Shown: positions 16,308-26,544, counted from the first letter of the stretch. The stretch: DNA of 64,000 nt from Acidobacteriota bacterium (GCA_003223215.1 QHYH01000112.1:1-64000); one strand, 5' to 3'. Notes: generated from the sequence alone by a model not told the origin. Numbers and translations are program-made.

Positions 16308-18943
16308 TGAAAAGGTTTAGTACGAAGGCAAACAAAACCGCTGCGGGAGGACCCTGGTTTGCACGGCGCGCGTTTCTTTCAGTCTTCATCTGGGCATTTC
16401 CCTTGTTAGCCCAGGACGGCATCAGCCTGAGAGGTAAGGTCCAAGGAACAGGTGGAACGCAGCTCGGCGGCGCAAAGGCAACTCTGGTTAACGAAGAAAC
16501 GCAGGCAAAACAAGAAACCATCACTGCAGAAGACGGCAGCTTCGCCTTCGCACAAGTTGCGCCGGGTGACTATCTTCTCCGTGTCGAAGCAAAGGGTTTT
16601 GAGCCTTATCGTGCCAGCATTCAACTAGGAACTGACGAGCCCGCCTCGTTGAAGATCAGACTGAAATTGCAGACCGTGGAAGAAGAACTGATCGTGAGAC
16701 CCGATACAAGCGACGACCGTCTATCTCCCGAAAGCAATACGCAGTCAATGAAAGTGGATGAAACCTTTTTCAGTGGACTCCCGCTGGCAGTGGACTACCT
16801 CCTGCCGTTCATCGAGACATTTACCTACCCCGGAGCACGAGGCAGCGAAGGAACCTCAATTGTTGTTGATGGTATCGAGGGCGGAGAACTCGACATGCCA
16901 ACCAGCGCCATCCGAACCGTGAAAATCAATCGCAATCCATATTCTGCGGAGTTTCAACATCCCGGAGCGGGAAGAGCGGAAATCACGACAAAACACGGAC
17001 ACAAGCGCCGCTATTACGGCAGCATGGCTTTTTTCGCCAGGAATTCCGTCTTCGATGCGCGAAACGCCTTTGCCCATGCGACGCCGGATTTAAATCGCCG
17101 CTTTGTGGAGGGTAGCTTGGCTGGGCCACTGCCCGGTAACTATGGCCACTTTTTTGTTGCGGGCGACCGTTTGACGAACGATCAGAGCACCGTTGTGAAT
17201 GCCCTAAACACGGTCGCCCTGACGGGCCCAGTCAACATAAATGTGCCTGTGCCGCAGCGGCGGGACCATCTATTCGCTCGGGCGCAATGGTCGTTAACGG
17301 AGATGCAAACTCTTTCTTTGAGTTACACTTTCACCGATCATTCAAGTACGAACAACGGAGTCGGGGCACTAAGCCTACCCGAACAAGGAGCCAGCGCTGT
17401 CCGGCACACGCATCGCGTGCAATTGATCGACAGTGCGGCCTTTTCACCGCAACTGCGGAACGAAATCATTCTGGTTTTCAAGGACCAGACGTCACGGTCC
17501 GGGAGCCAAGCCGACGGGCCGGAAATCCTTGTAAACGGTGTTTTCGTCGGCGGGCCATCCCAATCCTTTGATCGCAAGGAGAGGCGCGCGTTTGATGTGC
17601 AGGATACCGCTACTTACATCCGGGGAAGACACAGCTTTCTTTTTGGCGCCACGCTCGGGAATGAGTGGTCGAACGTTTTCGAAGCGGCAAACTTCGGAGG
17701 AACGTTTGAGTTCAGCAGTCTTGACCAGTACAGGAATGTTGTTCAGAACCAGGTGGGGAGCCCAGATTTGTTCCAAGTGAATCAAGGCGACCCTAGGGTG
17801 TCTTACCTCGAGCAGCAAATTAGCGGATTTGCACAGGACACGTTGCGAGCGCTCCCAAACCTTAGCCTTACGCTCGGGTTGCGCTACGACTGGCAACAGA
17901 CGCTAGACAGCCGCAAAAATTTTGCGCCCCGGCTCGCTGTTGCATTCACGCCTGGCAAGAGAAGGAGAACGGTTCTGCGTGGCGGCGCCGGAATCTTCTA
18001 TGACAATTTGCCACGGTCGGACACCGAGGATGCCTTGCTTTTGGATGGCATGCGCGTCCGCGAGATTGACATTTCATACCCGTCGTATCCTGACCCATTC
18101 TTGGGAGGACAAGTAACGTCTCCGCCGCCGAGCATCACGCGCGTGGCGACCGTCGCCCGATCTCCCTACTTGATACAGGCAAGTGCCGCAGTCGAAGAAG
18201 AGATTTCGAGAGGAACCTGGCTCTCGCTGGACTATTCGTTTCTGCATGGCGCTCGCCTCTTCCGGCTTGTCGACGTCAATGCTCCGGTACCGTCTGCGTT
18301 GGGGCTGCGCCCAGATCCAAACTTTTCAAACATTGCGGAGGTGCAATCGACGGCATTCCTTCGCGGACATGCTCTGACCCTGACCTTTCGCGGAGGATTG
18401 GGAAAGCGCTTTCGAGGCTACGCGCAATATGTCTTTTCCAAGTACACCAACGACGTATCGAGTAGCGGGCCAGGCACCTTTTTGTTTCCCGCCGACAACT
18501 ATGACTTGCGGCCGGAGATAGGTCCGGCTGACTTTGACCGCAGGCATCGCCTCAACTTCGCAGGAACGGTGCAACTGCCATTCGGTCTCCGCGCGGGATC
18601 GATTTTCTCGGCTGCCAGTGGCGCTCCCTTCAATGTCATCACCGGGTCGGATCCCTTTGGCGACACCATTACGCGGCCGCCTGGAGTAACCAGAAACACA
18701 GGCCGCGGCCCGGCCAACGTGCAATTCGACGTGCGCGTCACAAAGGTGTTCAGCCTCCAGCGCAGGGTCGGGGCCGAACGAAGTTCGAGACGGAGCATGG
18801 AATTGAGTGTGGACGCATTCAACTTCATCAATCACACGAACGTCAGCAACATCGTCGGAGTGGTGAGTTCCCCGCTCTTCGGTCAAGCCGATGCGGCGGG
18901 CCCCGCGAGAACGATCCAACTTTCAGTGAAATACAGTTTTTGA
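16298..18943 (+). CDS. Oar-like TonB-dependent receptor with carboxypeptidase-regulatory domain
   Basis: 881 residues. Signal sequence at about 20-40 (RRAFLSVFIWAFPLLAQ), then a carboxypeptidase-regulatory-like beta domain (SLRGKVQGTGGTQLGGAKATL, FAFAQVAPGDYLLRVEAKGF), a plug-like part (IVVDGIEGGELDMP, IRTVKINRNPYSAEF), and a long beta-barrel ending in the aromatic signature QLSVKYSF. This is the acidobacterial Oar-like layout, usually of unknown substrate and often carbohydrate-related. At 881 residues it is shorter than the commonest 1000-1200-residue members. Confidence 0.88.
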   Translation: MDLVKRFSTKANKTAAGGPWFARRAFLSVFIWAFPLLAQDGISLRGKVQGTGGTQLGGAKATLVNEETQAKQETITAEDGSFAFAQVAPGDYLLRVEAKGFEPYRASIQLGTDEPASLKIRLKLQTVEEELIVRPDTSDDRLSPESNTQSMKVDETFFSGLPLAVDYLLPFIETFTYPGARGSEGTSIVVDGIEGGELDMPTSAIRTVKINRNPYSAEFQHPGAGRAEITTKHGHKRRYYGSMAFFARNSVFDARNAFAHATPDLNRRFVEGSLAGPLPGNYGHFFVAGDRLTNDQSTVVNALNTVALTGPVNINVPVPQRRDHLFARAQWSLTEMQTLSLSYTFTDHSSTNNGVGALSLPEQGASAVRHTHRVQLIDSAAFSPQLRNEIILVFKDQTSRSGSQADGPEILVNGVFVGGPSQSFDRKERRAFDVQDTATYIRGRHSFLFGATLGNEWSNVFEAANFGGTFEFSSLDQYRNVVQNQVGSPDLFQVNQGDPRVSYLEQQISGFAQDTLRALPNLSLTLGLRYDWQQTLDSRKNFAPRLAVAFTPGKRRRTVLRGGAGIFYDNLPRSDTEDALLLDGMRVREIDISYPSYPDPFLGGQVTSPPPSITRVATVARSPYLIQASAAVEEEISRGTWLSLDYSFLHGARLFRLVDVNAPVPSALGLRPDPNFSNIAEVQSTAFLRGHALTLTFRGGLGKRFRGYAQYVFSKYTNDVSSSGPGTFLFPADNYDLRPEIGPADFDRRHRLNFAGTVQLPFGLRAGSIFSAASGAPFNVITGSDPFGDTITRPPGVTRNTGRGPANVQFDVRVTKVFSLQRRVGAERSSRRSMELSVDAFNFINHTNVSNIVGVVSSPLFGQADAAGPARTIQLSVKYSF

Positions 18944-19264
18944 ATTCGCAAGGGAGCGCTTTTCAGAGAAATTTGGACATGCTGCAAGCTTCGGCCTTTA
19001 GCACGCGAATGACCACACCGCGGCGTTGATGTGCGTTTCTCAATTTCAATCACAGGTGTTAAGGATGAACCGGACAGCCTCTTCGAACAAATTTAGATTG
19101 TGCGACCATTCGCCTCGCCATGGGGCTCGACTTTCCTCGACGGACGGAACGGCCGGGGCAGAGAATCATGCAAGAAGATTATTCGCTCAACAAGGCTTCC
19201 AGCCGACGGTCCCGGATAGCCGTTGTTTTGTCGAACTATGGGCTAGTTCAAATGGAGCGCGGAT
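18944..19264. other. Intergenic leader of the seven-gene cluster
   Basis: No convincing gene. A frame from 19120 has IAVVLSNYGLVQMERG, faintly like the start of a glycosyltransferase, but it overlaps the next gene and is not called. GGAG precedes the ATG at 19265 with six-base spacing. Confidence 0.4.
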
Positions 19265-21832
19265 ATGTCCGTGAGAATAATTCCGATCAGCGCTCCTGCC
19301 GATGTTCCAGTTTCCGAGCCGGAGCTTGTTCTGGACCTGGTTTCTCCTTCGAAAACAGTCTGCGACGGTTCACGCGTGGTTTTGGGCGGTAAGTTTCTAT
19401 GGGCAGGCCAGGAAAAGCTCTTTGTCCGGGGCGTAACCTACGGGACATTTCGGCCGGGCATAGAGGGCAGCGCATTCCCTTCTCCGAGAGTGGTGGAACA
19501 GGATTTCTCGCTGATGTCTACAAACGGCGTGAATGCCGTCCGCACGTACACAGCCCCGCCACGCTGGCTTCTGGACATTGCCCATCGATGCAACCTGCGC
19601 GTCATGGTTGGGCTGCAAGGGGAACGCCACTATACGTTTCTGCATGAGAAAAGAACAGTTCGCGAGATCAGAGAGCAGGTTAGAGCGGGAGCTCGAGCGT
19701 GCGCGGGCCATCCCGCTGTTCTCGGATACCTTGTTGCCAACGAGATTCCCGCATCTGTGGTGCGCTGGCACGGAGCCTATGCCACTGAAGGTTATCTGAA
19801 GGAGTTATGGAACGAGGTGAAGGAACAGGACCCAAAAGCTCTCGTTTCCTATGCAAACTATCCCTCGACGGAATACCTGGATTTGTCTTTCCTCGATTTG
19901 TTTTGCTTCAACGTTTTCCTGCAGTCGCAGGACAACTACGAAGCCTATCTCGCGCGCCTGCAGAACCTGGCTGGCAATCGCCCGCTACTCATAACAGAAA
20001 TCGGGCTTGACAGCCGGAGAAATGGTGAGAAAGCTCAGGCCAATTGCTTAGACTGGCAAATACGAAAAGCCTTCGCCGCGGGCTGCGCCGGAGCATTTGT
20101 CTACGCTTGGACCGACGAATGGTTCAGAGGTGGCGAGGATGTCGATGACTGGGATTTCGGTCTGACGACACGGAATCGCGAGCCGAAACCGGCGCTCGGT
20201 GTGGTTCGAAAAGCGTTCGAAGAAGTTCCATTTCCTCGGAATTGGGCGTGGCCGAGAATATCCGTTGTGGTTTGCACATTTAACGGAAGTCGGACCATTC
20301 GAGACTGCTTGGAAGGAATCGGGAAACTGCGCTATCCCGACTACGAAACCATCGTAATCGATGATGGTTCAACCGACGGCGTCGGTGATATTGCCGCCGA
20401 GTACGGTGTACGCTTGATCCGCACAGAAAACCAAGGCCTGAGCGTGGCCCGGAATCTGGGATGGCAATCCGCAGCAGGAGAGATCGTCGCCTACATTGAT
20501 GACGACGCCCGCCCCGACCGGGATTGGCTGACATTTTTAGCCGCCGCATTCCTCAAGACCGACTATGCAGGTGTGGGGGGACCCAACATTCCAATCCAAG
20601 ACGACGGAGAGACAGCGAGTTGTGTCGCTGGATCTCCGGGCGGACCGGCCCATGTGCTCCTTTCCGATTGCGAAGCAGAGCACATTCCAGGTTGCAACAT
20701 GGCTTTCCGCAGAAGCTGGCTGGATGCCATCAACGGATTTGATCCGGAATTCCGGCAAGCCGGTGACGACGTGGATATTTGCTGGAGAACGCGAGAAAGA
20801 GGAGGAAAGCTGGGGTTCAGTCCGGCAGCCATGGTCTGGCATCACTACCGCCGGACCGTACGGGCGTACTGGAAACAGCAGATGGGTTATGGCCAGGCCG
20901 AGGCCATGCTCGAGAAAAAATGGCCGGAAAAATACAACTCCGGTGGCTATGCGACGTGGGCGGGACGCATATATGTAAATGGGACAATCCAGGCGCTCTC
21001 GTTATCCAGTGGACGGATTTATCAGGGAACCTGGGGAACAGCAGGTTACGCGCGGCTGTACCAGCCCGGCCCGAGTGTTCTGAGCACACTTCCGCTGACC
21101 CACGAGTGGCAGCTCACGAACCTTGTGTTGGCCGCCCTCTGTGCCGTCGGCATCGTTTGGCGACCGCTGTTGAGCGCTCTACCAGTGGCATGCGTTACCC
21201 TCGTATTGTCGCTGGTCTCGGCAATAGGTGCGGCGCTGAAGGTTCGCCTTCCGGCGTCGGGGAGGAGTCGCTTCACTCGGCTCCGTCTCCGCGCTCTTTT
21301 GTCCATGCTTCACCTCTTGCAGCCTCTGGCTCGTCTATGGAGTCGCCTAGCCTATTCCCTGACGGCTAGGAAGATTCGCCGTTTCCCAACGCTCTCATTT
21401 CCCTGGCCGAGGATGTTCCAGTTCTGGAGTGAAGAATGGGTGGATGCTACCGAGCTGCTGCTGTCATTAGAATCTGTGCTGCGGTCAAGTGGGGCGGTCG
21501 TGCGTCGAGGCGGCGACTACGACAGTTGGGATCTGGAAATACGGGGCGGGTTGTTTGGGGGCGTACGGGTTCGTACGGTCTCGGAGAACTACGGGCCTCG
21601 CAAGCACATCGTGAGGCTTTGTTCTCGGCCATGGTTCTCCATCTCCGGCGCGGGGATGACACTTCTGCTGGTGATTGCCTGCGTTGGAGCGGCATTCGAC
21701 GGGTCGGGATACGCAGCTGCCATCCTCGGCACGTTGGGCGCGCTGTTCGGAGCGATCACATTTCGGAGCGGGGCTGTGGCGGTTAGCGCGATCCATCGCG
21801 CGCTCATCAAGTTGGACTTCGAATGTATATGA
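19265..21832 (+). CDS. Glycosidase-like / family 2 glycosyltransferase fusion, membrane-anchored
   Basis: 855 residues in three parts. Residues about 25-325 form a TIM-barrel glycoside-hydrolase-like domain (GH2/GH5-like): VRGVTYGTFRP, NAVRTYTAPP, Glu160 in VANEIP (acid/base position) and Glu245 in ITEIGLDS (nucleophile position). Residues about 330-590 are a GT2 domain (ISVVVCTFNG, ETIVIDDGSTDG, AYIDDDARPD, DDVDICWR). The C-terminal part has two hydrophobic segments (about 625-655 and 795-835) that could anchor it in the membrane. It could build and remodel one glycan. The 3' end overlaps the ABC exporter by 10 bases. Confidence 0.87.
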   Translation: MSVRIIPISAPADVPVSEPELVLDLVSPSKTVCDGSRVVLGGKFLWAGQEKLFVRGVTYGTFRPGIEGSAFPSPRVVEQDFSLMSTNGVNAVRTYTAPPRWLLDIAHRCNLRVMVGLQGERHYTFLHEKRTVREIREQVRAGARACAGHPAVLGYLVANEIPASVVRWHGAYATEGYLKELWNEVKEQDPKALVSYANYPSTEYLDLSFLDLFCFNVFLQSQDNYEAYLARLQNLAGNRPLLITEIGLDSRRNGEKAQANCLDWQIRKAFAAGCAGAFVYAWTDEWFRGGEDVDDWDFGLTTRNREPKPALGVVRKAFEEVPFPRNWAWPRISVVVCTFNGSRTIRDCLEGIGKLRYPDYETIVIDDGSTDGVGDIAAEYGVRLIRTENQGLSVARNLGWQSAAGEIVAYIDDDARPDRDWLTFLAAAFLKTDYAGVGGPNIPIQDDGETASCVAGSPGGPAHVLLSDCEAEHIPGCNMAFRRSWLDAINGFDPEFRQAGDDVDICWRTRERGGKLGFSPAAMVWHHYRRTVRAYWKQQMGYGQAEAMLEKKWPEKYNSGGYATWAGRIYVNGTIQALSLSSGRIYQGTWGTAGYARLYQPGPSVLSTLPLTHEWQLTNLVLAALCAVGIVWRPLLSALPVACVTLVLSLVSAIGAALKVRLPASGRSRFTRLRLRALLSMLHLLQPLARLWSRLAYSLTARKIRRFPTLSFPWPRMFQFWSEEWVDATELLLSLESVLRSSGAVVRRGGDYDSWDLEIRGGLFGGVRVRTVSENYGPRKHIVRLCSRPWFSISGAGMTLLLVIACVGAAFDGSGYAAAILGTLGALFGAITFRSGAVAVSAIHRALIKLDFECI

Positions 21833-23601
21833 CAATTCCTTGGAAGACCGGCCCGAATCGCGATCTGGCACTCTACGGACGACTGTTCCTGTGGGCCCGA
21901 CCCTACTGGCCGCACCTTGCCGGTGTTTTCTTGCTCAGCTTACTGGCGACTCCCCTGGCATTACTCGTTCCTTTGCCGCTTAAGATAGCTCTGGATAGCG
22001 GGCTGGGTTCCAAGCCCCTTCCTCATTTGTTTAGCCTTTTCGTGCCAGCCGGATTTAGGCTCTCTCCGTCCTCAGCGTTGCTTTTTGCCGTCGGCTTGCT
22101 GATCGCTGTGACGGTTCTCGCACAGATTCAGGCACTGGCCGTAGCACTCCTGAAGACGTACACCGGCGAAAAGCTTCTCCTCGACTTCCGGTCTGAAATT
22201 TTTCGACAAATGCAGCGGCTCTCGCTTTCTTACCATGATGTCAAAGGGATCGGCGAATCGCTGTATGGCGTTCAGTACGACGCCGCGGCAGTTCAAACCA
22301 TCGCGGTCGAGCACTTGATCCCTCTCATCAACTCTGCGTTTACTTTGCTCGGAATGCTGTACATCACTGCCAAAATCGATTGGCAACTGGCCTTGGTGGC
22401 TCTGCTGATCTCGCCAGTTCTTTTCCTGATTTCAAAATTCTACCGGCGAGGCCTGCGCCGTGGGTCGCGTGAAGTGAAAGCGCTTGAGAAATCAGCAATG
22501 GGAGTTGTGCAGGAAGTGCTTGGCGCACTGCGCGTAGTGAAGGCATTTGGAAGAGAGGAAGACGAGAGACATCGTTTTGTTCGCCATAGCTTTGACGGCA
22601 TGCGCGCCCGCCTGAGGCTGGCCTTCGCCGAGGGAAAGTTCAACTCTTTGGTTGGGCTAACCACCGCGGCAGGAACGGGGACGGTATTGCTTGTGGGATT
22701 CCGCCAAGTGCAGTCAGGCGTGATCACTCTGGGTGATCTCTTCCTGATGATGGGATATGTGGCCCAGCTTTACGAGCCCTTAAAGACCATGGGTAAGAAA
22801 TCGGCCGCTCTGCAGTCGCAACTGGCCAGCGTTGAAAGGGCTTTCGCTCTACTCGATGAAATTCCTGAAGTGGAGGAAAAACCGCATCCCTATCGCCTGG
22901 ACCGGGCAACCGGAAAGCTCGCATTCCAAAATGTGTCCTTCGCGTACCGGCAGAGCCTGCCAGCACTGGATCGCGTGTCATTTTACGTGGATTCGGGAAT
23001 GCGCGTGGGCATCGTCGGACCGACGGGTGCCGGCAAGACTACGTTAATGAATCTGCTGACCCGTTTCTACGATCCCACGGATGGAAAAATCTTGCTTGAT
23101 GGTGTGGATCTGCGGGACTACAAATTGACCGATCTGCGCAACCAGTTTGCCATCGTCCTCCAGGAGTCCGTCTTGTTTTCCACGAGCGTTGCTCAAAACA
23201 TTGCTTATGCCCGGCCCAGCGCGAGCGAAACGGAAATCGTAGCCGCGGCAAAGGCCGCAAGCGCTCACGAATTCATCTCGCAACTTCCCGAAGGTTATCG
23301 GACGCTCGTTGGTGAACGCGGGATGCGCCTCTCCGGAGGCGAGCGTCAACGCATTTCCCTCGCTCGCGCTTTCCTGAAAGATGCGCCGATATTGATTCTC
23401 GACGAGCCAACCAGCGCCGTGGATATCAGAACAGAAGCGGCCATTTTAGAAGCCCTGGAGCGCCTCATGGAAGGCCGGACCACATTCTTGATTACGCACC
23501 GCCACAGTGCTTTGAAGCAATGCGATGTCATCGTGAGAATCGAAAAGGGACAGCTTGCGGCGTTTGAGCCGAGCGCTCGGCGTGAGACGGTGTGCAGATA
23601 G
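21823..23601 (+). CDS. MsbA-like ABC exporter (fused permease-ATPase)
   Basis: 592 residues. A six-helix permease domain fills residues about 25-320 and an ATPase domain the rest: Walker A GPTGAGKTT at about 399-407, signature LSGGERQRISLARA, Walker B ILILDEPTSAVD and the switch His in ITHRHS. Homodimeric exporters of this build move lipids, glycolipids, peptides or drugs outward. Lying between a glycosyltransferase and biosynthetic ligase/kinase genes, it probably exports their product. The ATG overlaps the preceding gene and the next ATG follows 12 bases after the stop. Confidence 0.93.
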   Translation: MYMTIPWKTGPNRDLALYGRLFLWARPYWPHLAGVFLLSLLATPLALLVPLPLKIALDSGLGSKPLPHLFSLFVPAGFRLSPSSALLFAVGLLIAVTVLAQIQALAVALLKTYTGEKLLLDFRSEIFRQMQRLSLSYHDVKGIGESLYGVQYDAAAVQTIAVEHLIPLINSAFTLLGMLYITAKIDWQLALVALLISPVLFLISKFYRRGLRRGSREVKALEKSAMGVVQEVLGALRVVKAFGREEDERHRFVRHSFDGMRARLRLAFAEGKFNSLVGLTTAAGTGTVLLVGFRQVQSGVITLGDLFLMMGYVAQLYEPLKTMGKKSAALQSQLASVERAFALLDEIPEVEEKPHPYRLDRATGKLAFQNVSFAYRQSLPALDRVSFYVDSGMRVGIVGPTGAGKTTLMNLLTRFYDPTDGKILLDGVDLRDYKLTDLRNQFAIVLQESVLFSTSVAQNIAYARPSASETEIVAAAKAASAHEFISQLPEGYRTLVGERGMRLSGGERQRISLARAFLKDAPILILDEPTSAVDIRTEAAILEALERLMEGRTTFLITHRHSALKQCDVIVRIEKGQLAAFEPSARRETVCR

Positions 23602-23613
23602 GAAGGCTAGACG

Positions 23614-24480
23614 ATGAACAAAGTGCGTATCGGATTCCTGCTCCCACACTACTCCTGCCACAGCAGAAGCTTCATGCCAATCGTCGTGCGGATGCTCGCA
23701 GAATCCGGCGCAGTCGTCGACGTCATACACCCGCTGAACGAGATGCGCGATCTATCAAAAGTCTCGATCGAGCATGACCTGTATGTGTTGCGCCACACCA
23801 GCGGGCTCTCCCTCAGCTTGGCAGGCGCGCTTCATGAACTGGGCGCCGTCATGGTGAATCCGTATCCGGTGTCCGCCGCGTTACGCGACAAGGTCATCGC
23901 CTCACGAATCCTGCAAGCCACCGGCGTGCCTACGCCTGACACATACCTTGCCTCTCACCCCGATCAGTTGCTCCCGCTGCTGGACTCGGGTCCGCTGGTC
24001 ATCAAGCCGTATCAGGGATCCGGCGGCCACCATGTTCGCATCGTACGGACCGGTGCCGAGCTCGCGGGCACGGATTGCGGCCGCGAGCCGGTGTTCGCCC
24101 AGCGTTACCACAATAATGACGGCCGGGATCGCAAGATTTACGCGATCGGCGGACAACTCTTTGGCGTGAAGAAGGTATTTCCGCGCCGAACCGAAGAAGA
24201 AAAACAGGGGGAGTTATTCATGCTCTCGCCCGAGTTACGTGAGATTACCTTGCAGTGCGGCCGCGCGTTCGGCATTGATCTCTACGGCGTGGACATCATT
24301 GAAAGTGAGGGAACGCCATACGTTGTGGACATGTGCAGCATCCCTGGTTTCAAGGGTGTTCCGGACGCGCCGCGGCTGCTGGCGCAGTACTTCTACGCCG
24401 CGGCGGAGCGCGCCGCCCGAGGAGAGCCTCTGCCACAAACGCCGGCCTTCGGCACTGCGGCGAGCCATGCCCATGTCTAA
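23614..24480 (+). CDS. ATP-grasp ligase (RimK/glutathione-synthetase-like)
   Basis: 288 residues. The N-terminal pre-ATP-grasp domain is short (MNKVRIGFLLPHYSCHS). The ATP-grasp fold follows with ASRILQATGVPTPDTYLA, the ATP-binding VIKPYQGSGGHHVRIV and the metal-binding-like C-terminal VVDMCSIPGFKGVP. A canonical member has Glu-x-Asn in this last position; here the corresponding stretch is ...DMCSIPG, so the Mg site may be altered. Family enzymes join a carboxylate to an amine or thiol through an acyl-phosphate. The substrate is unknown. It belongs to the seven-gene run. Confidence 0.85.
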   Translation: MNKVRIGFLLPHYSCHSRSFMPIVVRMLAESGAVVDVIHPLNEMRDLSKVSIEHDLYVLRHTSGLSLSLAGALHELGAVMVNPYPVSAALRDKVIASRILQATGVPTPDTYLASHPDQLLPLLDSGPLVIKPYQGSGGHHVRIVRTGAELAGTDCGREPVFAQRYHNNDGRDRKIYAIGGQLFGVKKVFPRRTEEEKQGELFMLSPELREITLQCGRAFGIDLYGVDIIESEGTPYVVDMCSIPGFKGVPDAPRLLAQYFYAAAERAARGEPLPQTPAFGTAASHAHV

Positions 24481-24487
24481 GGGAACG

Positions 24488-25483
24488 ATGACCGAAGTTC
24501 TGATCGAAGGCGTTCGTGAGCATCGCGCCGTCCAGGCCTGGCTTCAAGTGCAATCAGACCCTTGGGAGCCAGGCAGCCTTGAAGTTCTGCAACGGAGAAG
24601 GTACAGCACGGTTTACCGGCTCAGCCAAGCAGAACAAGATGCCGCGAGAGTCATTGCGAAGAGATGCCGGACAGCCACGGCGCGTATCGAATATACGATT
24701 TACAAAACGATACTGCCGCTTACCGGGCTGCCTGCATTGCACTGCTACGGAGTAGTCGAAGAGTCAGAGGGGGAGTTCTGCTGGCTTTTCCTGGAAGATG
24801 CTGCCGGGGTCAGGTATTCGCCTCAGCTTTCCCAGCATCGCGAGCTTGCGGCCTGCTGGTTGGCGAAAACACAATTAGCTGCTGCATCGACCGGGCTCGA
24901 GGCCTGCCTCCCGGCCCGCGAACTCGATCATTATCTGGGATTGCTGCGCGGCAGCCGGAATACGTTGCTGTATCACCTGGCGGGCAGTGCATTGCCGGTT
25001 GAGGATGGAACGGTGTTTCGCAGGGTCGCTGCACATATCGATTTGATCGAATCGCTGTGGAAAGAAATCGAAAGAATCTGTGATCTTGTGCCGCGGACAC
25101 TCGTGCATGGAGATTTTGTGAACAAGAATCTGCGCATCCGCGAGACGGCCACCTCCCCTGCTCTGTTGGTATTCGATTGGGAATTCGCTGGCTGGGGTGT
25201 GCCGGCAGCCGATCTGGCTCAGTTCACTGACCGTGCGGCCAGTCCCGACCTTAGTCTCTACTGGTCCACCTTGAACCGTGAGCATGCGGGTCTGGATTTA
25301 CGCGGCATCCAAGCTGTGGCTGCCTGCGGCAACCTCCTCCGCCTCGTCGACCAAGTGAGTTGGGCTACCACAGGACAAGAATCCGTCCCTCCCGAGCATC
25401 TGGTCAAGGCCGCTGCCCTGCTGCGATCCTATGAAGCCTCAATCGTTGGAGCACTAAACACCTTCCAAAGGAGCAGGACATGA
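24488..25483 (+). CDS. APH-fold phosphotransferase, first of three
   Basis: Aminoglycoside-phosphotransferase/choline-kinase fold, about 331 residues. The catalytic loop is LVHGDFVNKNLRI (HxDxxxxN complete) and the metal-binding segment is VFDWEFAGWG. ATP-binding Lys is probably in ARVIAKRCR. The start is uncertain: ATG at 24467, 24473 or 24488 are all in frame, and AAGGGA lies just ahead of the last, which also avoids overlap with the upstream stop. The 3' end overlaps the next kinase by four bases (ATGA). It should phosphorylate a small hydroxylated compound, sugar or amino alcohol; the target is unknown. Confidence 0.83.
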   Translation: MTEVLIEGVREHRAVQAWLQVQSDPWEPGSLEVLQRRRYSTVYRLSQAEQDAARVIAKRCRTATARIEYTIYKTILPLTGLPALHCYGVVEESEGEFCWLFLEDAAGVRYSPQLSQHRELAACWLAKTQLAAASTGLEACLPARELDHYLGLLRGSRNTLLYHLAGSALPVEDGTVFRRVAAHIDLIESLWKEIERICDLVPRTLVHGDFVNKNLRIRETATSPALLVFDWEFAGWGVPAADLAQFTDRAASPDLSLYWSTLNREHAGLDLRGIQAVAACGNLLRLVDQVSWATTGQESVPPEHLVKAAALLRSYEASIVGALNTFQRSRT

Positions 25484-26544
25484 TTGAAGGCTTGGACCAT
25501 CTGCTCGAAAGTCGAGGCCAGCCTGGCTTGGCCCAGCTGCGGGGCTTGCTGCGGGAGCTGCTTGGCGGTCACGAGGCAGAGGGCCGGTTGATAGAAGAGC
25601 AGACGCTACAACCTCGCGGCCTGCGCGTCTTCCGGCTGCGCTTCGCCATCAATGGCCACGTTCGTCAAGTAATCGTGAAGCGGCTGAGGCCGGAAATCGC
25701 TTTGCGCGGTGCATTGATAGCCGAACGCTGGTTGCCCGCAGTGGGCATGAGGGATAGCGGTCCAGCGTTGCTCGGCAGCGTGGCCGAGCCCGGCGGCAAC
25801 TGCGCCTGGCATGTTTATGACGACCTCGGGCCGTGCGAACTCGATACCAGCCGACTCGACCGCGAAAAGGTGAGCGCCGCAATCAAGCTGATTGCGCAAC
25901 TTCACCTACAGTTCGCCCGGCACCCGCTGCTGGGGGAAGTCCGGCTTCACGGTTGCGACCTGGGTATTCACTTCTACGATGCGAATGTGCGCGATGCTAC
26001 TTACGCGTTGGAAGCGTGCCAAGCCTTGCCACAGCAAACCTCGGTAGTAGCCCGTCTCTTGAAACGGCTAGACAAATTGCGGCAAGAACTGCCGCACCGC
26101 GCACGCGCGCTGGCCGCATGGGGTGGCCCTGAGACTTTGCTGCATGGCGATTTGTGGGGCATCAACGTTTTCGTTATCCCTACTCCCCGTGGGCTCCACG
26201 TGCGCCTTATTGACTGGGACCATGCCTCCGTTGGACCAGCAAGCTACGACATCTCGACCTTTCTCGTTCGTTTACCACCTCAGGAGCGGGCTTGGGTCTT
26301 GGAGGTGTACCGCGAGGAGACGGCACGAGCAGGTTGGTGTCTACCGCCTAAGCCCGTGTTGAACCTCTTGTTTGAGACCGCTGAGTATGCACGCTTGGCC
26401 AATCGTATTATCTGGCCTGCCATTGCTCTCGTGCAGGATCGAGTGCCTTGGGCCTGGGAGTCATTGGCCGAAGTCGATCAATGGTTTGAAGATCTTGCCC
26501 CGGTGCTGCCATGCGAGACCGAAATGCAAGGCGCGACACATTGA
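25480..26544 (+). CDS. APH-fold phosphotransferase, second of three
   Basis: 354 residues with a complete kinase loop LLHGDLWGINVFV (HGDxxxxN) and the metal-binding LIDWDHASVGPASYD. A central conserved Lys in RQVIVKRLRPE probably binds ATP. Only weak similarity to the first kinase is visible outside these motifs, so the three kinases are divergent family members rather than recent duplicates. It overlaps both neighbours (ATGA upstream, 34 bases downstream), showing tight co-translation. Both catalytic motifs are intact, so it is probably active. Substrate unknown. Confidence 0.83.
   Translation: MIEGLDHLLESRGQPGLAQLRGLLRELLGGHEAEGRLIEEQTLQPRGLRVFRLRFAINGHVRQVIVKRLRPEIALRGALIAERWLPAVGMRDSGPALLGSVAEPGGNCAWHVYDDLGPCELDTSRLDREKVSAAIKLIAQLHLQFARHPLLGEVRLHGCDLGIHFYDANVRDATYALEACQALPQQTSVVARLLKRLDKLRQELPHRARALAAWGGPETLLHGDLWGINVFVIPTPRGLHVRLIDWDHASVGPASYDISTFLVRLPPQERAWVLEVYREETARAGWCLPPKPVLNLLFETAEYARLANRIIWPAIALVQDRVPWAWESLAEVDQWFEDLAPVLPCETEMQGATH

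Noticed and set aside
19120-19392. Frame with glycosyltransferase-like start (IAVVLSNYG)
   Set aside because: Overlaps the well-supported fusion gene and breaks down after about 50 residues.
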